A model generated the notes under the pieces. It was not told the origin of the DNA, searched no databases, and saw only the letters and a program-made list of their open reading frames with translations. The translations under genes and the position numbers were made by a program. A stretch of 64,000 bases of DNA from Rhopalosiphum padi (lineage: Eukaryota; Arthropoda; Insecta; Hemiptera; Aphididae). Positions 51,703-62,672 of this stretch are shown in pieces. The DNA lies in the NCBI RefSeq assembly GCF_020882245.1, contig NC_083598.1, forward strand, positions 5,573,178 to 5,637,177. Reading direction: 5' to 3'. How positions within the stretch are numbered: position 1 is the stretch's first letter; each line of letters begins with the position of its first letter.

Positions 51703-54700
51703 GTGAGTGTTATAATAATACATCGATAATCAAATGTGACGGGGTGGAAAGGTAATTAACCAAATAAGTGGTTAATTTCTTAATGAACTGCCCAGTCATT
51801 TAATATTATAATAATTAATAACTTACTCATTCGACTAGATTAGTGTATTGTAGAAATAGCTTAGTTTTTTTTTTTTTAATTCGTTTCAAAATAATCATTC
51901 GAGTTAAAATCAAAAATATTTTTGAAATTGTCTGTTTTAATCGTTATTTATACATCAACTATTACTATATGTACACGGTTTTAAATAAAAATAATTTATA
52001 ATAATTGGTACTGTGATATCTGTCGTGTTCCTTGATAAAATAATAGTTTATATAGTTAGGCACAAAATACTCTTCATATTATGATCCACAAACTAATCAA
52101 AAAGTAGATTTATTTTTGAACTTATTAAGTTTTTATTTCTTGTCAACTTTTAATTTCTAACTTGACTCTCTTGAGTTAATTATTTCCAATTATTTTCTAA
52201 CTAACTTAACCTAACCTAGTATATTATATTGTACATGAGTTTAATGGTTGCAGGGTACAAATTATAGTAAATATATTTTTGTTCGTATCATCAACTGGTA
52301 GTTTTTTGATTAGCAAGTTATAACTAGTTATCGTTGGTAGTGCAAAAATTAATTGGGTATGCTTTAGAATTTAGATTGATACAAACCACGTTAGTGAAAG
52401 GATTAACTGAGAATTTAAAAATGTTCAATAATCATTGTTTAGATATTGTGATATTAGTCGAGATATCTGTGGGATAATTATTATTAAATGTTATTAATAT
52501 GTCAAATAAATCACTAAAAAAAAAAAAAAAACTTTATATTAAAATATATGTAGATAGCATTAAGTAGGGAAAATTATTTATTGTGTTAGATTCTGAACGA
52601 AGTAATAAATTTTTTTTTGTTCTTTTATTTTAATAAAACTATACATTTAAAAAAAAGACACATAAAATTGACAAATATTTGTCAGAGATAGCTTAATTAT
52701 TTTAATAAAAACTATGACAAGTTTAGCAAATTAAATTTTTTTCATAATTTATATTAATTTTAATGCATTTTTTAAAAATAATGTATAACAATCTTTACTC
52801 CTTTTAACAAATAAATTTATTTTATCATAGTAATTTATATTATTAAAGTTTACTCTTTTAAAACATTAATATAATACGGTAGGTATTTTATACATAAGTA
52901 CATATATAGGTATTTTTTTACATCGTATTATTTATTTTTTTTTTTTTTATGATGATGATAATTATTGTATTTGTCTAATGACTATATACTCCAATATAAT
53001 TAGATATTATTTTTAGCAGAGCAAACTTTAAATTCTGCAAAAATCGTTTCGCGGAAAAAAATGTAATAGGGGGTCGTTTACAAGTATATGATAAATAATT
53101 TTTATGATTTTAACTGACGATCTTACGAATCTAACGAATTCAAAATATCAATTAAAAGTAATTTGTGTAATATATTAATGGCAAACATTTGAAAATTACT
53201 TTTGAGAATCCTGCTGAATGCAATATTATTACATCTGTTAATTGTTCGAATACTATAGAAATAATTGTATTAAATTCGTGTTCTAGTTAAATTAATATCT
53301 ATATTTATATTTTGGTTTGGACATAACTCGTGTAGCAAAAAGAAAGTATCGAACGCACAACTGATGTACCTATGTTTAATTTATCTAATGGACAAAATTA
53401 GTTAGTTCAAAACAAGGCTCGAATATAATATCTTATGATGCCTCGTTTGCTACAGTTAAGTATAGTAACACAATAATGATTGCGTATTTCGTACACAACA
53501 CCGTAGGTGTTTTTGACTCTCCTGTTATCGTTTACATTTATAAAGCGACGTGTTTTTGCATAAGCAAAAATATATTTTCATACATGTATAATTTTCATAT
53601 TTTTTACAAAAACTTCTACAAAATTCCCAAGACACAAAATTAAATTTAAAAAAATAAACGTAAATTTCAACTAGATACCAACTGAGAATATTATAAAAAT
53701 ATTTAAATATGACCTAAAAATAAAGTATAAAAGTTCTTTATTTTTTGGTTTTACTATAAAAATTATCATACCTACTTATTTAATAATCCAAAATTCTAAT
53801 ACATTTTGGTTTCTTGTGAATGTAACCACTGCCTTACCCACTTTCATATAATATGAGTTGTTTTTTGATGTATATTTAAGAAGACAATTTATTCAAAAAT
53901 CAATAAAAGATGTTTTTGCTACGTTACTTTAGAATCCTATTCAAAGTCAACAGACTGTTAAAACTTTAGATACATAATTTCTGTTCTCAATAACTCAAAC
54001 AAACAGTTATACGACATTGGTTTTACGAACTTATTAAATCAAACTCAATGTAAAATTTGTTACTAGCTAGTTAAATATTATAACTACGTAAATAATATCT
54101 ATTTTATGATATCTGTGTAATACACAAAATAAAAAATAATTATATATATAATTTTGTTTTTGTGGTGCTTTTAGAAAATTATAAACTTTATTAATAAGCT
54201 ATACTATAAATAAGTAATACACATTACTATCCTTGTTTCTGTCATCACGTTATTAGTTAAATTCAATGACTATGAAAAAAAAAAATAAAAAAATCGAAAT
54301 TATAAATATGTTTTACAATATTGACTATGGAAAATTAATTATTATTAATACTTTTTAATCCTTGTAGTACAGTTTTGAGATTAGAACAATCTGATTCTAT
54401 AATCAATATAAAAATATTCTATAAAAGCATTCTATAAAACTTTTCGATATTAAAAGGAACTTAAATCAATGAATGCACGCATGTCAACCTTTTCAATGTC
54501 AATGGATAATACAAGGATAGTGCTTATATAATGATATAATATTTGATACATTTTGCATAGAACAAAATAAACATACTTCACTGTTCAAAACTGATATCTA
54601 CGCGTAGACAGTGTTATTAGTAAAACGGAAAACAAAACAGACAAAAGACTCGTGTCACTATAGAGCTGTGCTAAAATAAATGCATAGGAAACAATGTCTC

Positions 54701-56520
54701 ATGGAATAGCTTTGTGACGTTTTGGATTCCATGCAATTTCAGTTTGTTTTGTTCTATTGTGTATTTTAATTACGTGGTTTTATGTAAAAAAGGGAAAAAA
54801 TATATTAATTGCTTAAGTGAAGCTGAAAAATTAAAAATCCTACAACTAAGCATTAACAGTTGCTCGTAAAAGTACGTTTATATTTTATCTCATATAATAT
54901 TTACCAGAATCAAGTAATACATTATTAGTCAGTTATTATTATATTATTGTATATTGAATTCGTTTAGCGTTTGGTTGGATAAAACAATTATATTTCTTTT
55001 AATGTATAAAATTATTTGTTTAGTTTCTCGAGAAAAATATATTCATATTATTTCAAGTATCCCAGAATTCGCAACAATTAGTTTATTTTAAATGAATCGA
55101 TTTAATTGGATTTGTATAGCTGATGGCAAATTTTGTCGAGAGAGTTTGAATAATATTTTATTTTAATACAACTTGAGGTACAAATTGATTTATATTTTGC
55201 ATCTTATAACAACATGGGTTTCTATTTATTTTTAAGTTTGTGTAATATATGTATAGGATGATTTACCAAGCATGCAAACCTCCATTTCTCCTTTAACAAT
55301 AGATTTATTCAAATTAAGTATGATTTTTGGAATTTTTAAATATACTTCAAAACTTTTGTTTTGTAAATGTGACCCCTATTTTTTACTGCAAATTAATTGG
55401 TTTGTAATGTTTTTGAAAATTTTTATCTACCTAATTAAAAATTAGGATGAGTTATTAGATTTTTTATACTAATAATATTAATTATATTTCAAAAATCTAA
55501 AATAGAAGTATTATTGGATCTAATATTTATTTTACTCCAACCATTTTTACAAATTATTAAGGTTGATAAATTAATATTAATTACTACAATTTTCAAGTTA
55601 CTATAGTCCCTAGGTGTATCTTCCAAAACTATTATCATGTATCTATTATAAAACTCAAAAACTACTCGTTCGAATTTTGATTTTGGTATGTCAACATTTT
55701 TAAAACAATTATCTGCCAAAAAAAAAAACTGTAAAAGAGAGTATTTTTATTACATACAACAATTTCAATACATAAATAAACGAAGGTAATTATTATGTTT
55801 TAAAATTTAAAATTACGGTTACCTATTTATAGATCTTATTGATCGCATCGCCTCCCATCATTGAATCAGTAATTGATTATTTTGTTATACTCAGACTTAT
55901 TATACTCTTATAAATATGTTCTTATTTACCATTTGAAACTGCTGTACTGTTTCTAAGAAATATCATATTATTTATGTTTTACGCATATATAAAATATTTG
56001 AATTGTGCTAAAGGGCATATAAAAATAACGACTTTGTTGTGAACATAAAATACTAGTAAATATTTGAATTCCGGTAGTGGTTGTGCTTGTTATTTACTGA
56101 TGTTTTCGTACTGAACTCAATATCGAGTCGTCCGTTTCCGTGTATTTATCGATGATATATTGTGACTCAAGTGCAGTTATTTTTTACTTTAAAACATAGT
56201 AATGAAACAGCAAAAACAAAACAATATTGTCACATATTTGAAAAAATGGATTTGTAAAATGGCTTATTATCCCTGATCGCTTAGAACATTTTAAATGAAC
56301 AACATCTAATAGGTATTAATTAATATTCTAGTAGGAATATTCGAAACGTTTTTAAATACATTTCAAAGACCCAAAGTTGCAAAGCAGCACAACCGTTGAT
56401 TTACCCACTTCTTCCTTAGCATACTCTAACGTCGCATTAAATTATAATAATCGATTAAAATGAATTGCGTGATTCGCTTTAAAATCATTGTTCGTAACGA
56501 ACCGTTCATTCGTTTTTCAG
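51703..56520 (+). other. Octbeta2R: Intron 2 of the octopamine beta receptor coding region
   Basis: This 4.8-kb AT-rich intron separates TM1-TM4 from TM5-TM6. Apart from homopolymer runs and one partial dispersed repeat starting at about 55252, it shows no coding or RNA signal that I can support. Confidence 0.85.
55252..55735. mobile_element. Partial copy of the GTGATTCACC family, opposite orientation
   Basis: TATAGGATGATTTACC at 55252-55267, followed by AAGCATG and CTCCATTTCTCCTTTAA, matches the reverse complement of the 19.6-19.9 kb copy over at least 100 bp. The far terminus is not evident, and the end coordinate given is approximate. It lies inside intron 2 of the receptor. Confidence 0.45.
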
Positions 56521-56882
56521 GTGAACAAAGTGTACGTGATCGTGTCGTCGTCCATATCATTTTGGATACCCTGCACGATCATGTTATTCACATACCACGC
56601 TATATTCAAAGAGGCGAACCGGCAAGAAAAGCAGATACACGCAAGGATTAGTTGTGGTCAGCAGATAAACTACAACCGGGAGCTGGCTGAAAACCAGCTG
56701 CGATCGAACGGTGCGGCAAACGGGTCGTCGTCCAGGACTACGCTGGCGCCCAACGACCACCACTCGACCCCTTCCCGGGACAACAGGAACATCATCAAAA
56801 TGAAACGGGAGCACAAGGCGGCGAGGACGCTAGGCATAATCATGGGCACGTTTATCGTTTGCTGGCTTCCCTTCTTCTTGTG
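56521..56882 (+). CDS. Octbeta2R: Octopamine beta receptor, coding exon 3 (TM5, intracellular loop 3, TM6)
   Basis: This exon encodes residues 216-335 plus two bases of the next codon. The acceptor is CGTTTTTCAG at 56511-56520 and the donor is GTGAGT at 56883, giving phase 2; a following G would complete Trp in FFLW. TM5 contains the catechol/phenol-contacting serines S224, S225 and S228 ahead of P232. Loop 3 (about 240-315) is rather short and polar, with a Ser/Thr-rich middle that could be phosphorylated. Its end, KREHKAARTLGIIMG, is a hallmark of this subfamily and would contact the G protein. E312 at position 6.30 could form the ionic lock with R153. TM6 has CWLPFF with toggle W330 and P332. 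TM7 with NPxxY and the C-tail are not in the remaining window, so the gene is cut by the window edge and not necessarily broken. Confidence 0.93.
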
Positions 56883-58550
56883 GTGAGTATTAATTAATCG
56901 CTGTTCTATGTACTTAATAATAATAATATTGTCCAACATTTTATTGACACAAAACAACCTGCCATCATATTGTGCTAAAACATAATTTTTCAGGATATAA
57001 AAAAAAATTAAAAAAAAAAAAATTATCGAAATTCGAGTCAATGATTTATAGAAACATAATATATTAATAAAGGTATATAAAATCTTATTTTGAAAAAAAA
57101 ATTGGATTCAAAATTAAATATCTGTGGAAATATCGTGAAAATTGTAAATGTCTTATTACATTAAAAATTTTATTAGTTCATGTTTTTTTACCAAGCTATG
57201 TAAGCTTATAGGTTTAAATTGTTATTTTTCTTTAATTCTACGATGGTGAAAGTCTTATTTTTTCTGAATACAAAGACATCAAAATCTTATGATCTTAAAT
57301 TTGGCTATGGAAGACTTTTTTGTGTCAATGACGGTATACCGTTTATTTCAAAGACGAAGAGTCCAATTTTAGAGTCGCAAATTTTACACTCAAAATATAA
57401 TTTCAAACACAACATAATAAAAATCCAAATACTTAGATAAATATTATAAAACAATTTTAACTTATGATTACCTAATCAAAAAAATATTATAAGAATTATC
57501 GAAATCAGAATTTTAAATTACACTATATTTTAAAATAACTAGTTTTAAAAGATTGTAGAAATCTATTTTTATATACCTTATCTTTTTTAATATTATCAGA
57601 TACAAAATATTCAATTTCTCATAAGACATTGTCTATCAGCATATTTATTTATTTTTATTTGAAATTCGATGTTTAAATATATAATAATGCGATGTCACAA
57701 AATATGCAGACTACGATCGGTAATAACAATATAATGAAATAATTATAGTGTGAGTTATGATTTATGGGTATAGATAAAGCCGGAATCCTATTATTCTAAA
57801 AGTGTATTTTTCATAGACATTTTATAACTTTAGCTATCTATACAACTTTTAATTAGAATAAGTCGTGTAACTACTATACAAATTAATTTTTCAATTTTGT
57901 TATTGTAGAGTATTAATTAATGGGGTTTCGTGGCACAGATTTATACATTTTAAGTCACCTCGAAACATCTGATGTGAGAATATTAATCTCTTCAAACGAT
58001 TTACTTGTTCTACATTATCACTAAAAATAAGATTTCTGAAGCTTATAATAATAAAATGAATACTATTTAATATTTATATCAACGATTACGGTATTAATGT
58101 ACAGAAGTATAATATCAACTGAATAAAACAGTTTTCCGTGTAAACCAACCACTAAGTCAGCCATCGCTACAAGAATACCCAATTATTTCTTGTCCTAAAA
58201 CTTCTACTATGATGTTGATGACTTCTTTTATTCTAATATGTTTCAAAGCTATTACAAATACAACAAAAGCAATTATTTCAAATTCGCAACAACATAATAT
58301 CATAGTTATTATACCAATAAGATTAAAATAATAAACCGAAATAGCGTTTAATAAAAGACTAACCTCTTAAAATAAGACATATCACTCATGTTATCTCTTG
58401 TTCACTACAAGCACTAGTGTCAGATATGTAGAATTTATTTTCGATAGTGGGTCATATTGCTGATTTCGTAGTTCAAATAAACGTACACATTTTTATCATT
58501 CTCTATGAAATGTTGATATTTAAATAGATGTATGATTATTTTCCATATTT

Positions 58551-58568
58551 ATATATATATATATATAT
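58551..58568. repeat. (AT)9 microsatellite
   Basis: Nine AT units lie in intron 3 of the receptor. Confidence 0.9.
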
Positions 58569-59618
58569 TCTAATTCATCACATCATTGGATTAAATTGGA
58601 GGTACTTAATTGACAGGTGAAATGTTTTCTTCATTTGTATTTATTTTAAAGAATTTCCTTTAAAATAAGAAATAAATAAATGAAACTCAATTAAAAATTA
58701 ACCACATTGTGAACGCAGGTAGAGCAGTTTTATTTTATTGAATATAACAACAAAAATGAAAACTAGATATATACTTAAATTTTTTTTTTCATTAATTAAT
58801 ATTTTGATTAAACGTTATTATTTCAGTTTATATGCAAATGCATTTTTTGTTCAAAGGTTAGTCCATTTCTCGAGTGTATATTTTTTGTTTGTATATAACT
58901 AAAATTAAATTATGAATATTCTGTAACGAATTTTTTTTTCATTTATTCAGTGTTTTTGCGAAGATGCAATCTTCGTGAAAAACGTTTATAATCTATAAAA
59001 TACACACTTTAAAATATAAATTATTATTTTCTTTTGGTTTTTTTTTCATTTATTTTTATAATAAACAGCCAAATATTTAAGAAAAAAAGATTAAACTAAA
59101 TGTTAACGAATATCATAATATTATCTCATATTCCACACCTGTCTTGTACAACACCACCGTATCTTATTAAATTTATTTTATTATTCTTTTATGCTAAAAT
59201 ATAAGTTTTCTAATATTTATTATTTCTTATTTACTCTTCGACGGGTAGTAGTTATTAACATATTTATTTTTACTATTAGTTAAAATTATATTTTTGTTAT
59301 TCTAATATTATGATATTATGTAATTTATAGCACATTAAGGCTAGACACTTAAAAATGGATTATATATTAATGATTTAAAAATCGTATAAAGGTCGTAAAT
59401 ATGTTATTTTTTTTAATATTATTATATTCTCCTGAAATTCAATTCATATTGTTTGAAGAAGAAAAAAAATTATGGGTTTACAGGGGAAATAAAATATATT
59501 ACCTATGTTGGTATAAATTGTTTTTTAAATAATAATTTTTTTTTTTTTTGTCAATAGCTGTATTTTTAAAATACAATGTTTACGATGTTTTATATAATAT
59601 TATTATATTGTTCTATAG

Positions 59619-60280
59619 TAGTGGTGGCCAACCCACGGCCCGTGGGCCACATGTGCCCACTAAGGTATTCTGTGTGGTCCATCACAAATTTATAAATAAA
59701 ACAAAATATTCTAAAAAAAGTAAAATTATATTTATTTATTTATTTTGTAATAGTTATAATAATAATAAAATAAAAGAATGTGAAATTTCAACTAGTGTTT
59801 GCTTTACTAATATTAAAAAATCTTGTTCGAATTTTGTTGTTCCAATCCTCATAGTTGAATGTAGATGTTCATCCGTAAGTCACGATCTATGAACTTATTT
59901 TATTTGTTTCATTCGTGGAAATAATTATTCACAAATATTCGCCGAGCCAAATACAGTTATCATTTTCATTATAATGTTACTTAAAGCAAATAAATCTTCA
60001 TATGAAAGTTGAGAATAACATTTTAAAATAACATTTTTTTTTTCATTTTTTTATATACTGAACATTGTATGTACCTACAATGTATAACTCAATTCGTGAT
60101 ATTTTCAATAGTTAACAAAAGATAAAATATACGCCATATATATTTTACACTCATTACGTATAACAAAATTATATTATTAGATTAAAATTGGGATTATTTG
60201 TACTTTTATATTTGATGGCCCACTCGGAGATGATTGTTTACCAAAGTGGCACACTGAACAAAAAAGGTTAGGCATCACTG
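59619..60280 (-). mobile_element. hAT element remnant, 662 bp, with 8-bp target-site duplication
   Basis: The left end is TAGTGGTGGCCAACC and the reverse complement of the right end is CAGTGATGCCTAACC, matching at 11 of 15 positions. The following ACGGCCCGTGGGCCACATG at the left is characteristic of hAT element termini in many animals. Perfect 8-bp duplications TTCTATAG flank it (59611-59618 and 60281-60288). It contains a decayed transposase tail on the minus strand, so it is an internally deleted hAT copy. It is located in intron 3 of the receptor. Confidence 0.85.
59767..60021 (-). pseudogene. Decayed hAT transposase C-terminus (dimerisation region)
   Basis: The minus-strand frame reads MKMITVFGSANICE, then a stop, LFPRMKQIK, a stop, VHRS, a stop, and LTDEHLHSTMRIGTTKFEQD. 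This is the conserved FGS-Y-CE, F--MK, RS-LTDEHL and LRI-TT order of the hAT dimerisation domain, as in GTF2IRD2/ZBED-like transposases. Three in-frame stops show it is dead. The catalytic RNase-H-like part and the BED finger are absent. It lies wholly inside the hAT element bounded by the TTCTATAG duplications. Confidence 0.8.
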
Positions 60281-62118
60281 TTCTATAGTGTGTATTTATT
60301 CATTAAATGAAATGTAGGTACATTGTTTATATTTCATCAGAAAAAAAACTTAATAATAATAATAAACACCTATAATATTGAAATATTACTACCATTCAGA
60401 TTCAATTTCTAATTATAACTTATAAATGAGGTAATTGAATTATTTTTAAAATAATAAAGATACATTATAGTATTAATAATTCTATTTGTGTCTATATTTT
60501 TATGTTTTTTTTCTTTTTTTAAATTTTTTTATCAATTGACTATATTATAATAATAAAAATTTAACCTACAGTTACATGTAAAATAGTTATTTCTTTACCT
60601 AATTTATTATATGACCATCCAATAGTCTGGAACGTACTCGTATATAAAAAACTATTTAAAGCATACCAATTTGTGTTTTTTTTAATACAAGTCGATATGA
60701 AAAAAGCTAAAAATAAAAATGTGTTTGTATAATTAATTCAGTATGCACTTTGATGCTTTCAAAGATATTTTATGTTATGAACATTTTTTTTTTTTTTTTG
60801 ATGATGATGATGATTTTCAACTAGATTAAAATTTAATTAATTGCTAAATTTCTTCCTCGGTCAACCATAATAAATCACCTTTTTTTCATAATCTTCCTAT
60901 TCAGATATACAATTTAATCACCAAAAAACGTCTTACTAGACCGTTATAAAAAATTACTAGATAACCATCTGAAAAAAAGAGTGAATACACTTTCAGTGCA
61001 CCTATAAATATTACTATCAAAATTTAGAATCATACCCTAACTAAATTTTATCTTTTGTCAAATGCAATGGCTTAGTTTGAAAAGCTATTAAAAAAATGGT
61101 TAAAGATGATAAGCCTATGTTTCTACCCCTAAAGCCACGATTCTTGGGTAGTGGATAAAACAAAAAAAGCGAAATTTAAAAAAAATAATATTTACAAACA
61201 TCTTATTAAAATTATCTAGATATATGGTACATCAAATAGAAGATCTGTTAAAAAAATGAAAAATTCGTTTTCAAAAAGTTTTAAATTACCCAAAATATAT
61301 AGTTGTTTTCCTAATCATAAATGCATAATTTATGTCTACGAGTATGTCACAAATCAATTTTTACACTCATGCTTATAAATTAAAACAACTAAAGAATCTA
61401 TTATAAAATGTTACTCGTATTATTACTATTAAAATGACTAGCCTAAAATCTAAAAAAATCTATTTCAAGTAATTCCTCATGATTCTACTAAAATAAATAA
61501 AAAATTGAGTCGTGATATTTTAATCATTACATAATCCTTTGTATTAAAACCCTAGGACTGTTGTCAGTGGGTGGCTTCTATGTATATAAAAATGTTGTTA
61601 TGTTCTATCGCTATATGTAATATTATTTACGCGTATTATACTTAATTTATATAGATTATATTTTTCAAATAAAAATTTAAAAAAATGTATAATCACCAAG
61701 TAAAATATACAAAAGTCGCTGTAAGGATACACATGATATTGTAATATTATATTATGTGACGTTTTTCGTCAAAAATTAATATAAATTATTAAAAGTTACA
61801 TAGATATTATTAAAATACAATTTATTGTTATTAACATTTATAAAATATTGTAAATTGTAAAAATATAGATGCGAATAGTATATTACGTTCAATACACACA
61901 TTCACTTTAGATAAAGTTTGATTATTACTTCTAATCGCAACTTTTATAATAAAGCTTTATATTTTAAATTATTATTTACGTGGGATATTTTTACTGGGAT
62001 ATTTTGACATGGAACTATTTAAATGTAAACACCAGTTTAAATACTCTGTTACATCCTGGTTATGCTTTAATAATATATCAACAGTTTAAATAGGTACCTT
62101 TCTCTTGTTACATATTTT

Positions 62119-62672
62119 GGGAGTTTACCAATTGCGCTTAAAATTACCTTTTCATATACCAATTGCGCTCGAAACATTTTAGGGTCGATATACCAATTGC
62201 GCTCAATACATTTTACATTACCTAAGGAAAACTTAATAACCGATTTTTTTGCGAGTTAAAAGTAAAAGTCTTCCAAGTCGGTGAAACGTGTAAGCTTTAT
62301 ACAGTTTAGTTAATGAAAATTAAAATAAAATAATATTAATAATAATAAGAGACTAGGTGGTTAAATCATAAATATATGATAATAATAATACGATTTTGAG
62401 TTTAAGGTAATCATGATGTTTGTATTTTGCACGTTTTAAGAATAATAATAATTTTTTAAATAATAATTTGAGCATGGTAATTAGAATAATATAATTTGAA
62501 TACAAACGCAATTGATATATTGACCGTAAAATATAAAGAGCGCGATTGGTACACTAACCGAAAAATATAAGAGGCGCAATTGGTACACTGACCCTAAAAT
62601 ATATGCAGCGCAATTATTGGCATATTGACCCTAATATAAAAATTTTGTTTTAGGCGCAATTGGTCCATGCCC
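62119..62672. mobile_element. Array-ended DNA transposon, 554 bp, with 8-bp target-site duplication
   Basis: The left terminus is GGGAGTTTACCAATTGCGC and the reverse complement of the right terminus is GGGCATGGACCAATTGCGC (15 of 19 identical). Perfect CATATTTT duplications flank it (62111-62118, 62673-62680). ACCAATTGCGC recurs at 62127, 62158 and 62192 on the left. In inverted form it recurs at 62540, 62574, 62608 (with a 3-base insertion) and 62654 on the right, plus a weak copy near 62507. Many units share an adjoining TTTTAGGGTC, and spacing is about 31-46 bp. There is no ORF. The GGG end and 8-bp duplication fit hAT, Merlin or MULE-like transposons; which of these is unclear. Confidence 0.75.

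Noticed and set aside
51070..51723. 217-codon minus-strand open frame
   Set aside because: It is antisense to receptor exon 2; its His/Val/Arg-rich translation is the usual shadow of a GC-rich transmembrane exon.
51417..51755. 112-codon plus-strand frame
   Set aside because: It is a shifted-frame shadow of receptor exon 2 and runs across the clear donor at 51703.
56460..57041. Frames of 63, 76 and 123 codons around receptor exon 3
   Set aside because: They are other-frame or antisense shadows of exon 3 and run through its splice sites.
57219..57440. 73-codon plus-strand frame in intron 3
   Set aside because: It does not resemble TM7 of the receptor or any family I know, and its composition equals that of the intron.
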